64,000 bases of DNA from Phytophthora hibernalis (taxonomy: Eukaryota > Oomycota > Peronosporomycetes > Peronosporales > Peronosporaceae): NCBI GenBank assembly GCA_012656075.1, contig JAAKBF010000042.1:682001-746000 (forward strand), in the 5' to 3' direction. The notes beneath the pieces are model-generated. The model was not told the DNA's origin, did not search any database, and saw nothing but the letters and a program-made list of their open reading frames with translations. Position numbers and translations under genes: made by a program. The stretch's first letter is position 1, and every line of letters starts with the position of its first letter. Positions 54,868-64,000 of this stretch are shown here, piece after piece.

Positions 54868-55352
54868 TTAATTTTCCAGTAACCGATCCGTCTTACGAAT
54901 GCTCGACACAAGTGATAGATCCCATGATGGAGCAAAGATGGGACTTTGGGAAGGTAAAACAGACACGGGCTGTTCCAAAATATCGCATATCGGAAAGGGC
55001 AGTTGAAAATCGACAGCCATCAATTTCTCTCACGTTCAGATTCTCCCGCAAGCATGCAGAGCCCCCATCGGGCTCTGGTGACTTCAGGTACCTAACCTCA
55101 AGCGAGATGAAGCACATTCTGAACGCCAGTCTAACGCGTGATCTCTATATTTTTACAGTGAAAGAGGCTCAAGGATGGGAGGAGAAACGGATCTGGGTAA
55201 TATGCGCCTGCGAAAGAGTAAACAAGCCAACAAAGATGCCAGCGAATATGCTGACCAAGGTTTGGCCAAAGCGAGGTGAGATATGGCAATTCAAGCTGCC
55301 CCAGCACATGGGATTGAAGGTATATTTTCTTACTCTGTATGTTACACGTTAA
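54864..55352 (+). CDS. Hypothetical protein downstream of Crypton
   Basis: An open 162-residue frame beginning MINFPVTDPSYECSTQVIDP and containing KYRISERAVENRQPSISLTF, then YIFTVKEAQGWEEKRIWVIC. It overlaps the stop of the preceding Crypton frame by four bases. No family is recognised and codon use is unremarkable. It may be the end of the Crypton, a separate ORF or chance. Confidence 0.3.
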   Translation: MINFPVTDPSYECSTQVIDPMMEQRWDFGKVKQTRAVPKYRISERAVENRQPSISLTFRFSRKHAEPPSGSGDFRYLTSSEMKHILNASLTRDLYIFTVKEAQGWEEKRIWVICACERVNKPTKMPANMLTKVWPKRGEIWQFKLPQHMGLKVYFLTLYVTR

Positions 55353-55589
55353 ATGACGTCTAATCGTGTACTTTTGTGCTAGCGTGTACGATGCCATATA
55401 GCCCTTCAAATCACGCTCTGGCTTTGGTTGTCATGTTAGTCGTGTTCTCACACGAGACCTCGCACGAAATGGATTCTGAAGAATAAACGGGTCGGAAGCA
55501 AGCTCTCAAGGTATGATGATGTCTGGTACACCTTAACACACAATTTAATCGTGTATATGCGGGGTATCGTGTACCATGTCTGCTTGCAG

Positions 55590-56290
55590 TCGGTGCAATC
55601 TCTTAGGGCATGCAAACTGCGACACGGATAATAAATGCAACATCGCCGCTTTCTAGGACCGTGGACAGTTGACACATTTGGTCGTCCCAGTAAGGGGTTC
55701 AAATGGATGCTCGCGTTGAGGTCGACGCTCAGCCAAATGCGTATGTGTGTACGACAAGGACACGTCCGACAAATGCGGAGCGAAGCTGCACATGTTGTGC
55801 TGCTCTGCGACGAGATATCGTAATGAACGAGTTGAGGGTGTGCCATTGGTTTCACCCGTTTTTTATCGCTAAGTTTGCTTATCATGTAACATACCTGCTA
55901 ATAAACCCAAAAGCTGTATGATACATCTTAAGGTATATTGCGGTAAAGGCAAGAGCTCTACAGACATGCTTCGCATAACGCATTTGAAATTGGAGCATTT
56001 GTGCGTAATTTACTGCAAGCTTTTAGTCCTATTGTTCCTAAAGTGGCGAGCCCTTGACCAGCGATCACGAGCCCACTTACGCTTCCGTGCACAGTGAATC
56101 CTCCGTCTATGGCAATAAGTGCAGCCCGCTTCCGTTTCAAAAAGGTCGATTGTGTGGCATGCCTTCTTCAGCGAGACGAAGGTGTAGAGGTGTTCAAGAG
56201 AGGTCAGTATTCAAGTGCCAAAGCTACAGTGGGGGCAAGCAGCAAAACGGGCCCGTCGTACGACTATGGGTGTGACAACTGACTGAGCAG
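55590..56290 (+). pseudogene. Probable piggyBac-like transposase remnant
   Basis: One plus frame reads VYDKDTSDKCGAKLHMLCCS. After further breaks come LKVYCGKGKSSTDM, then (another frame) NLLQAFSPIVPKVASPWPA and VDCVACLLQRDEGVEVFKRG with YSSAKATVGASSKTGP. The K-P/T-x-K-W/C-G-x-K-L-x-M-L-C-C, x-V-Y-C-G-K and F-K-R-G-x-Y order resembles the DDE_Tnp_1_7 region of oomycete piggyBac transposases. Badly broken, and the catalytic Asp residues cannot be placed. Confidence 0.45.
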
Positions 56291-57049
56291 TTGGTGGCGC
56301 CGGTCCGTTCATATATAGTTTTGTAAGGCCAAATGTCACGTTGTTTAGTTCAATCCAGCTGTTCATGTTGTTGTCGATTATGCACTCACTGCTCACAACT
56401 GTATATGAGCTTGGATCCGCTCTAGAACACAATCTGACAGTATTTATTGCCCAATATACACCATAGCTCCGTCATCATGTACATTCCGAAAAAAATAATC
56501 TGTAGCATACTTCTCAGGTCCGGAAAAGAAGTAACACTTCACCAAATGATTCATAACTCTAAAACTAATCGTTTCAAAACCGCGAGGCCCTCATTCGCTA
56601 GCACAGGCGACGCTTCATACAATCCTTTTTAGCGTGTAGTTAACTTTGTTCTGTCACTAAATAACACGCCCGGAGTGGCGGGCGTGTTCGCCACATGCAA
56701 GGTTTTTCGCATCGCTCTGGTTTGGCCGACTTAGATGAAATAAAGACAGTACCGTGATGTGCTCGAAACACCTGTTCAGGACAAGCTGACGGCTGCTTCG
56801 AATAACGCTTCCAGCGCATTTAATTGGCAATCGCAAAAACGAGGTTTTTCACTGGTTTAATTGGAATGTGTTGAATGACCGTTCGAACATACGACATTTT
56901 AGCCAATTACACGGGACTCAGTTTTACGCCAACGATTTGTTGGATTACAAACTATGAATTAATTAAAATAAAGTGCACCACATAGACGATGATACCACTA
57001 TCTACGATTACTGCATCACACGTCAGTGATGTTGATGAAGAGCTTGGCG
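56291..57049. other. Interval between piggyBac-like remnant and mariner
   Basis: No supported gene. A perfect 10-bp stem with 6-base loop (AACACGCCCG and CGGGCGTGTT) lies at 56663-56688. Confidence 0.45.
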
Positions 57050-58340
57050 TCAGTCTTCGCCTTTTCGATTGCGTGCTAGCTTGTAATAGTTGTGTCCATG
57101 ATGCTTAATCACGGTTTTCAAGACGTTTTGAAAAGTCGGGAAACAGTGATCAAGCGTGTCCGCCGTAGTCGACTTGAACGCGCAAACTACAGCTGTAAAG
57201 CTGGTCGATAGTGTAGGTTTCCTCTTGGTACTGAAGGGACTGGATAGAATTGAAACCCCCATGTACAGCACGTTCAAGTCTGGCGAACGTGGCGGTTGGC
57301 ATTTCACCTTTGAGTGATCAGCCATCCGTTTTGCCTGCGGCAGCAATCTCTTGATCCTTTTCGAGGACGTGGGGGCCGGCATTATCTTGTTGAACATATA
57401 CTACTCGGCGTTTGCCAACTACAAGTACACCATTGACGCTAGTTAAATATTAGTAATATTACTTTTAACAGCATAAATAATGTAAACAAATACCTGGCCA
57501 CTTGGCGCGAATAGCAGGAAACATGTTCTCCTTGAGCATCTTCATGTAAACGGCCCGTGTCATTTTCACACACTTCGTAACGATGGTACCCTTTGGTCGA
57601 TTCACGGAGGTCCGAAGCGCTACCATCTGCTCAACGATTGGGCATATTCCAATTTTGCCATTGAACTGGCATTTCCGATGACTGTCGTACCGTGGTCGAG
57701 CTACAGCAGCTAAAACATCACCTTTCCTATATCTCGCTTATTTGGCAACGAAGGGTAAGGGGATGGCTCCTTAACAGTTAAATAAAACGTGTTCGTAGCC
57801 GGATACTTATTGAACCATTTCTCGTCAATATGAACGGCATCATACATGTGATGTAGTCGATGTAATCTTCCACCTATTTCATACAACGAAAGACACAACG
57901 CTTTTAAGATAAAAATAGAAGTGCTCTTACCAATAGATCGCTGTATGTGGGCAAGGGCGAACGACACGCGCATTCTTTTGTGCGCCTTTGTCAGGGTCGG
58001 CTTGACACGGACTGTAACGCGCTTGACAAAACCCTTGCTCTTGTAGAATGTTGCTGTGATGGGCCATAGCCCGCAGAGAATGGGGTGACCGAGATGCGCG
58101 CAACGCGCTCTTCTATAGATGCGCACATCGTCTGGACAGGGGGCGACCACGTTGCGTCGAGGGTAGTCCTTGGAGCCTTGTCTTGAAGAAATTCACCGCC
58201 TGTTGGCGGCAGCATCCGAACTTAGCCGCCGCAGCCTTCGCTGCCCCACGCTTCAGCCGGCCATTGACCGATCTTTCGGCGAGGAACCGCGCAATGAAAG
58301 TGCACGTTTCTTCGGGAATGTCAGGGTGCCTGTGGTTCAT
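57050..58340 (-). pseudogene. Tc1/mariner transposase, plant/oomycete DD39D type
   Basis: The ATG at 58340 opens a helix-turn-helix region (MNHRHPDIPEETCTFIARFL, LKRGAAKAAAAKFGCCRQQA). A frameshift leads to YDAVHIDEKWFNKYPATNTF (first Asp, D-E-K-W-F). Another near 57722 leads to AVARPRYDSHRKCQFNGKIG and RAVYMKMLKENMFPAIRAKW. A 54-57 base AT-rich insertion with stops then interrupts the frame. VYVQQDNAGPHV holds the second Asp, and after another shift QPPRSPDLNVLYMG follows. The third acidic residue, expected in N-V-L-D, is Tyr. A cut-and-paste TA-inserting transposase in its active state; dead here. Confidence 0.85.
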
Positions 58341-59033
58341 TCCATTGTGAAGTGCCTGGCTTTTAATCCTCCTGCGAGATCGGTTTTAGTGCAAGCAGAT
58401 CCTAATAAATAGCATGATATTTGACCCAAAGAATACTGTGAGGTTTTATGAAAAAAACTAACTGTTAACTCGTTTCTAGACCGGAGAAGTACACGATAGA
58501 GATAGACCCTTGCGATCGATGTATAGGTTTAGGATGCGGCTATCCACTATACATGTTCGCAAAATATATAGCGTTCAGTATAAAACCCTTACCCGCAGAT
58601 ACAAGTTAGACCGTCTAGGGCTAGACTGATGGAACGCCGAAATAACGTCCGGGCTCAGGGGTTAAAGAATCAGTCGGTTATAGTAATGGCTCCACGCGGT
58701 AAAATGCCTTATTTTCAGTTAAGTACGAGAGTGTACTTACGTAAAACGAAGCAAAATGCTTCGGTTCTAGATTTAAGTACGATTTCGGCGGGGCACTTGG
58801 AACATAAACCACACAATCATATCCAAATGGAAGATTTGACGTCGCCCTGTCGCAGCCGTAAAACGAAGCAAAATAGATGTAAATGACTTAAGTTTGTATA
58901 TCATAGTATACACTAGTGGATCACGAATCGGGGTTAATACATGTAAAACACATTCAAAATAGAATCTAGTGACTCTGCAGCGAATCAATAATCCCACAAC
59001 ATTGACGAAGGGTGCAGCATTTCATGCTTACGC
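58341..59033. other. Interval with short repeats
   Basis: Contains a 19-base direct repeat (CGTAAAACGAAGCAAAAT at about 58739 and 58858) and the inverted pairs TAAGTAC/GTACTTA and GAAGC/GCTTC around 58720-58760. No gene is supported. Confidence 0.45.
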
Positions 59034-59485
59034 TTGGGTCTCTCTCGCTCTTAACCCCTTGATACCCAACGTCGTATCTTACGACTTCTGGAGGCACGAG
59101 AGGAAATGGTGTTTTACACAAGTGGGTACAATAATGATGTGGTGGACATATCATGTGCGAGCTCCCCACTGCGAGCTTCCAGTTCAGCTTTCGCCTTAGA
59201 CATGAAAGACAAGCCAGTTTAAGAGGGAATTTTCTCCACAAAACAACACACGACGTCATCATGACCGACCAAGGACCAAGGACCAAGGAAGACCGCCGAC
59301 GCCACCACAACCGAGGCTGGACCTCCCACGACGAGCCCGATGTCCGCACAGCTACCAGCGGCCGCCGCTACTACGACCATAGAGGTCGTTGACGTCACGA
59401 CTGATGGCGCTGCGTGGACGCATAGAGGTCGTATGTCGACAAGTCGGGTGGTGGCCCGAAGACGTTTTGAAGGACAATCCATGAT

Positions 59486-60211
59486 CTATCGATCCCTGAT
59501 GACGCCTCGATCAACAGTTTCACAGACCAGGACGTTTTTCCAAAGGCCGACTATCGACACTGCGACGCTGTAGCTTCCGAGATAATACGAGCCAAGCGGG
59601 AACACCCTGATGCTGAGACCAACGCCATGGCAGGCGATGTAACTTCCGCATTTCGCAACGTCAGTATTTAGAGCCGCAGCGTACACCGCTTTGCAGGACG
59701 CATTGAGATCGAGAATGCACTCGTTATTGCCTGGGGAATATGAAATCATCGATTGGGCGATAACATTTGTTCACGGAACCGGCACAACCCGAATGGTTTC
59801 TTCGACTATCACTGGATAGGTGACCATGTCCACGTCGCTGCTGATGTCGGGTCCAACTGCGAAGGTATTGAACGCTCCCTGCGCTACGGTAAGACATCTA
59901 TGCTAGGCAGTGAGACTGTTAGTGACGACAAATTCACAGAATGGAACACTAGTCAAAAGATCCTGGGACTGCAATTCGACACCATTGCTGAAACGGTCGC
60001 GATGTCTGCTGTCAAGATCGTTAAGGCTCGGAACTTGGTAGCATCGGTGTACCACTCGAGTGTACTCTCACGAAAACGGTATCGCTCTCTCATGGAAGGC
60101 TTGCGTCACGTCGCAACATGGATCAGGGCAGCGCGCCCGTTTTTCAGCGCGTACGGCTTTGAGAGATTAATCTTCACAGGTTTCGACATGTCACGGTATG
60201 CGACTCCATGA
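59486..60211 (+). pseudogene. Reverse transcriptase of Ngaro-like element III, active site mutated
   Basis: One frame reads IHDLSIPDDASINSFTDQD, AVASEIIRAKREHPDAETNA and MAGDVTSAFRNVSI (first Asp). It ends in a stop where an aligned residue is normal, and then reads EIENALVIAWG. From 59753 another frame carries NGFFDYHWIGDHVHVAADVG. The W-V-D-D active site of element II is W-I-G-D here, through a Gly codon at 59819-59821 in place of Asp. GSETVSDDKFTEWNTSQKIL follows. The enzyme is dead. Confidence 0.8.
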
Positions 60212-60225
60212 AACAAGATCTGCTC

Positions 60226-60720
60226 TGGTGGTGGCAGATACTTCACTCCCCGCTCCTGAATGGCGTCGCTCTCGAGTACTTTAGCAATCTCCTGGAGACC
60301 GGCGAGGTCGTAGAGATGGACGCATGCGACCACGGACTGTGCGCTCTCGATACGAGAACCTAAAATTGCGCTGATATACCAGTTTTCGTCCCACGAACTT
60401 CAGCTTATTGCGCGCTTAAAGACCGGGGAAGACAATGGCTTCAATATCAATTTCCGAGAATTGCTCTCCTGCGCATAAATGGGGTCCGCGGTGGTCCGAG
60501 TATGCTGCTGATGGACGTCTCCACCTCCACATACACTTCCGTATCGACAATACACGGCGGTGGCCTGGCAAAATAGCCTCGCGTCACGTAACACTCGTGC
60601 TCAAAATATTACCAGGCTCCTGGGATACTGGGAGAGCTCTATCAACCCCCGTTTGTCGGCTTCCCGTATCGTTGGGGTCGATACACCCTCCCTGACGCCG
60701 GTTCACGTATTGCCGCCCAC
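60226..60720 (+). pseudogene. RNase H of Ngaro-like element III
   Basis: DLLWWWQILHSPLLNGVALE and VVEMDACDHGLCAL (first Asp) lie in one frame. NFRELLSCA (Glu) is followed by a stop and frame change. LHIHFRIDNT (Asp) and SRNTRAQNITRLLGYWES continue in others. The final V-D-x-x-A-D box reads VGVDTPSLTPV and has lost the Asp. The domain order matches element II. Confidence 0.7.
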
Positions 60721-60749
60721 CCGTCTTACGTTATCCAGTTCGAAGTACT

Positions 60750-61600
60750 AACTCGTGGTTAGGCGCAAGTATCACCGGCGATAGACGTCCACGGACTCTC
60801 AGTGCTCTGGCACAATCTCTCCGCGAGCATTCGTTGCCGACTCCACCTTCGCCAAGTACTCTGCCGCGATGACAGAGTGGACGGCGTGGACATCGCGTCG
60901 GGGAATTCAACCGTGACTCTCGGGTGTTACCGACGATGACCGCGTTGACATACTCTTTGAATTTATCGTGCACGGGTTTCAATAGGGATTTAGTACTGGC
61001 GGTCCTCTACGCAGATCATCGATCCTCAACACACTACAATGCGTCCGTCACTTCTTCGCTGCAGCTGGAAGGGTTCTTCCGATTGCACACGCGCTTAGAG
61101 CAGAGGACCTGGTTGTCCTGGGCGTGGCGGGGTCTCCGACATTATCGGCGACTGAGGCGCAATCGGTACACATGCGGTTTCGCGGCTCCAAGACAAATCA
61201 CTGCGGGCCTGCAATACCTGGAATGTTGATTCGTTCAGGTCACGCATTCCTGTGTCCTGTCTTCGGTGGTCTCCTTCTTCATCGATCAAGACAAGACCTC
61301 CTTCCCGGTATCCCAGCGGCAGTGTGCCTGGGACGCACCGGCCATCCGGCGTGTACTTCCATGACACACCTGTCGAATGCGATCAAGAAGGCCACTGTAC
61401 TGAATGGTGATGATCCAAGGAACTTTAGCCCGCACTCCTTCCATGCCGGGGGCAATGCACATGTATCGTGTAGAAATGGATGCCATGACGATTCAATTTC
61501 ACAGCATGGGGGTTTCTGAGACCTTTAAGACCTACACCAACCTCTGCGCGGAATCTGTCACCTCCTTCCTGGCACCAAGGGTGACTCAACTCTTCACTTG
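60750..61600 (+). pseudogene. Tyrosine recombinase of Ngaro-like element III, catalytic Arg lost
   Basis: The core-binding part is fragmentary (SILNTLQCVRHFFAAAG). The catalytic half from 61124 reads AQSVHMRFRGSKTNHCGPAI, GHAFLCPVFGGLLLHRSRQD and then NFSPHSFHAGGNAHV. The H-S-L-R-S-G box of element II is H-S-F-H-A-G here, so the Arg is His. The following frame gives YRVEMDAMTIQFHSMGVSET and FKTYTN with a Tyr retained. Confidence 0.75.
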
Positions 61601-61927
61601 TGGCCATATGCTGCATGACCTACAATGGGGGCTCCGCTCCCTCGTCTCTTTTGGATGAGCGGATGGTCAATCACATATACCCATTAATGAACTACGATGT
61701 TTTACCCCAAAAGTCGTGGAAAGTTTCATTTTCTGAAGGCACGAGAGAAAATTGTGTTTTACACAAATGGGTACAATTACGATGTGATGCACATATCATG
61801 TGCGAGTCACCCACTGCGAGCTTCCAGTTCAGCTTTCGACCAAGACAACAAAGACAAGCTAGTTTAAGACACGCCTCTCCTCGTCGCTTTTTGGATGAGC
61901 GGATGGTCACGCACATATGTCCATTAA

Positions 61928-62394
61928 CCCGATTGCGATTGGTATCCCTAAAACCCTGTAATATGCTTAGTTTTAGAAATTTGAACGAATCGTAATGACA
62001 GGATTCTATTTTTGACTAATCATACCATTTGCGGTAAACAAAGCACTATGCCTGGTTCAACTATAATTATTGCAATAAGTATTGTAAAACTACGCAAAAT
62101 GATAGTATTATGCTGCGGGGTGCGGACTAAAACCAAGCATTTATGCAGGTTTAACATTTTACTATGGAAATTCGGAATTCAAATTTCAAGTATAATGTTG
62201 GCCGCAATAGGGTTAATGAACTACGATGTTTTACCTCCAAAAGTTGTGGAAATTTTTTTCTATGTCTTAAGTTACGAGATACTAGGTAAAATGGGAAAAT
62301 TCAGATAGGGGCAAGGCGTCAGATGCGTGCGGGAAATGCGAGAAAGAATCTAGTCACTGTTGGTCTCGAGATCAATCATTACATATTTTCCTCG
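61928..62394. other. Interval with a partial further copy of Ngaro-like A repeat
   Basis: 62209-62270 (TTAATGAACTACGATGTTTTACC and CAAAAGT.GTGGAAA) repeats the start of A2 at 61684-61725. This suggests a neighbouring solo or truncated copy. Otherwise AT-rich, no gene. Confidence 0.5.
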
Positions 62395-62900
62395 ATGTGG
62401 ACGCAGGGAACTGCAGCCGGAGCCACCACTTAAGACATGGACTTCGGCCCTTTTTGGCGTCAGTTGGTGGGGTAGGATGGTCGTACATACGACCAAGCGG
62501 CATTGAGACGGAGTGGACGTATAAGGGCCCCAATGACTCACAGATATTCGTTGGGGAAGGCGTGGTTATCTCGTATGCGCTTGAGTCGGGATTGCTGGTT
62601 GAACGTTCAGACGGGGACGAGGAGCGTGCCGACATTTCTCAGAAGCGACACCCACGGAGACTTCTGTCAAGAATGCGCCAGCCGAAGAGATCGTCCGAGA
62701 TGAAGGGCCGACACCTCAGCGCCTGCTGAAGACGACATGTATGGCGGAGTTTGAGCTTCTCAATTTGACACAAGTGCCCAGTTGTCCCAGGGCACACTGA
62801 ACGAGCTATTCGGATCGTCAAGCGATTCCGAGGTGGAGTTATCCCAGACAGCAGTGGCTCGAGCATTCAATTTGTCGCTGAGCGAGATCACACAGCACTA
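62395..62900 (+). pseudogene. Probable piggyBac-like ORF, N-terminal fragment
   Basis: The frame reads FLASVGGVGWSYIRPSGIET, EWTYKGPNDSQIFVGEGVVI and SYALESGLL, a WT-Y/x-G-x-x-x-x-F-x-G-E domain pattern. After a frame change comes LNELFGSSSDSEVELSQTAV, then ARAFNLSLSEITQH and a stop at about 62900. I associate both blocks with the N-terminal regions of large piggyBac-type transposon proteins in oomycetes, from memory only. No transposase core follows. Confidence 0.4.
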
Positions 62901-62969
62901 AGGTTCAAGCCTAACCGGCTGCCGACGTGCCACTATTGGCCAAGCAGACACGTGAATTAGGTAAATACT

Positions 62970-63006
62970 GGCCCCAACAAAATGCCATGGCACCTTGAAG
63001 TGCCAT
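62970..63006. repeat. Candidate terminal motif and palindrome of Harbinger element
   Basis: GGCCCC (62970-62975) after AAATACT could be the element terminus. ATGGCAC-cttgaa-GTGCCAT at 62987-63006 is a perfect 7-bp stem overlapping the candidate ATG. Without the right end, which is outside the window, the terminus cannot be confirmed. Confidence 0.35.
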
Positions 63007-64000
63007 CGTGCCACGCTGAAATTTTCGAGCGTTTGATGAAATCTACCAGGAGCAGTCGATTGTTTACTTTGTGTTGGCCATTCGAATACTTTCGCGCCAA
63101 AATGGACTCGGAGACGGAAGTAGTTGTTGTGATCCTCATCCTGCAGTTACTCTCGCTCTATCTACACTGCTGGGACGAGAGACAGCCTTACTGGGAGCGC
63201 AGCCGGCTGTGCTGGAAGCACCATTCGCATTTGCTCCTCAACGAGGGGCAGTTCAAGCAGTATTATCGGATGTCCTTCCGATCATTTAAGAAGCTTGTTC
63301 ACCTCTTGGAGCCAAGCCTACGCGTCGACGAGGCGCAGTTCCGCCGCCGAACTGGCACTGACTCCCTCAGCCCCGTCAACAAGGTTCAGATGTTCATATC
63401 GTGGCTTGCCGGGTATTCGTACCACCCCGTGCGCATGTCGTCTGGAGCAAGTTTGTCAGGTTTCTACGATTGCATTCCCAGCGTCATGTGTGCCATTGAA
63501 GCTCTCGACGACTTACAGCAACGCTTCCCAGTTGCAGAGCGGGAGCAGAGACGTTCGTCCCAGGCCTTTCTCGCCTAAGCAAGGCTGGTCTACACAGGAA
63601 ACCTGTCATGATCGGTTGCGTCGGAGCTATCGACGGGTGGCTTTGTGAAATTCAAGTGCCTAGATAAACCGAAGGGAGGCGCGTGGCGTCATTTCTCTCG
63701 GGTCACTATCAACGCTACGGAATAAATGTTCAGGCTTGTGTGGACCACCATAGCCGCTTTATGGCTGTGTCGAGCGTGTGTCCTGATGGAATGGGCGACG
63801 CTGTCGCGTACCGGAAGTGGCGTATTTCGACTCTGGCTGAAGGCTTTCCCAGTGGACTATACCTTCTTGGTGATAATCCATACAGTAACTGTAATAATCT
63901 GCTAACTCCGTTGACGAAGCCACAGACGGTGACCTACAGCCATGATGCTTACAACGTCTACCTCAGTCAACTACGAATCCGAGACGAAATGGCATTTGGG
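62982..64000 (+). pseudogene. PIF/Harbinger transposase, frameshifted, cut by window edge
   Basis: An open frame from 62982 (possible alternative start at 63102, MDSETEVVVV) carries EGQFKQYYRMSFRSFKKLVH, TDSLSPVNKVQMFISWLAGY and GFYDCIPSVMCAIEALDDLQ, ending at 63578. A different frame then carries MIGCVGAIDGWLCEIQVP (first Asp), a stop at 63665-63667, SFLSGHYQRYGINVQACVD, and GLYLLGDNPYSNCNNLLTP (second Asp). These are the GAIDG and LLGDxxY boxes of the DDE_Tnp_4 Harbinger transposase. The third acidic residue should lie beyond the window end. Confidence 0.8.

Larger units (their letters stand above)
52610..54870 (+). mobile_element. Crypton DNA transposon (tyrosine recombinase)
   Basis: A 5' non-coding leader (TTGTAAGCCAGCGTAA at 52617-52631) is shared with the fragment at 23571-24440. 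It is followed by a single recombinase gene in several frames, with no RT or RNase H. Stand-alone tyrosine recombinase genes of this type define Cryptons, and a group of them is known in oomycetes. No terminal inverted repeats are expected for Cryptons and none were seen. Ends are approximate. Confidence 0.75.
59034..61927 (+). mobile_element. Ngaro-like RT-RH-YR retrotransposon III with split direct repeats
   Basis: The order is A1 (59034-59232), coding region (RT, RNase H, recombinase), B1 (61637-61687), A2 (61690-61885), B2 (61877-61927). A1 and A2 share GGCACGAGAG, GTGTTTTACACAA, TGGGTACAAT, ACATATCATGTGCGAG and CCACTGCGAGCTTCCAGTTC. B1 and B2 share TTGGATGAGCGGATGGTCA, CACATAT and CCATTAA. 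A1-ORF-B1-A2-B2 is the split-direct-repeat architecture of Ngaro and PAT elements. The Gag and RT start are deleted (only about 250 bases between A1 and RT), and the coding domains are degenerate. Confidence 0.75.

Noticed and set aside
56663..56688. GC-rich hairpin as a bacterial-type terminator
   Set aside because: The setting is a eukaryotic genome, and no T-run or upstream gene end is associated with it.
57439..57493. 55-base GT-AG intron in the mariner gene
   Set aside because: Removing it would shift the frame, while the flanking blocks are in the same frame without its removal. The length is also short for an oomycete intron.

Overview
The window looks like a repeat-rich stretch of an oomycete nuclear genome, probably Phytophthora-like (Peronosporales). 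Three observations support this. First, three related secreted-protein genes each carry an exact match to the oomycete core promoter (GCTCATTYYNCAWTTTNYY type) 20 to 60 bases upstream of the start codon. Second, the mix of mobile elements is one known from oomycete genomes: Crypton, RT-RNase H-tyrosine recombinase elements, LINEs ending in RNase H, Copia, piggyBac, plant-type mariner and PIF/Harbinger. Third, coding segments are intronless and GC-rich at third positions. No bacterial or organellar gene, rRNA, tRNA or CRISPR array was seen. The genus is an inference.

Layout. 1-3600: repeats, a piggyBac-type MITE and a 5' Copia fragment. 4546-5998 (-): a broken transposon gene with a DUF7869-like domain. 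7824-10272 (-): mucin-like gene copy A, frameshifted. 12337-21504: a minus-strand RT-RH-YR element (DIRS/Ngaro-like) apparently split by a plus-strand LINE at about 13350-18440. 22200-24440: low-complexity DNA and a Crypton fragment. 24660-29813: a second RT-RH-YR element. 31094-36478: a complete but decayed Copia element with two LTRs. 36759-38983 (-): mucin-like copy B, frameshifted. 40400-43980: dispersed repeats, a second MITE and minisatellites. 44037-47670: a 5'-deleted LINE. 49567-51789 (+): mucin-like copy C, the only intact copy. 52610-54870: a Crypton. 55590-58340: a piggyBac-like remnant and a mariner. 59034-61927: an RT-RH-YR element with Ngaro-type split direct repeats. 62395-64000: a piggyBac-like N-terminal fragment and a PIF/Harbinger transposase cut by the window edge.

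The one gene that looks functional and host-encoded is copy C, 740 aa. It has a signal peptide, a seven-cysteine domain, a Thr/Gly/Ser-rich mucin-like stalk, Ser-Ala-Ser-Gly repeats and a long array of Val-Asp-Val-Thr beta-type repeats. Copies B and C lie in an inverted duplication with arms of roughly 3.3 to 3.5 kb, about 8.5 kb apart, that includes promoters and flanks. Copy A is more divergent and has a different C-terminal repeat module. Nearly all other coding sequence belongs to decayed transposons. Many lesions are single-base indels, some in homopolymers, so sequencing or assembly error cannot be excluded for individual frameshifts.
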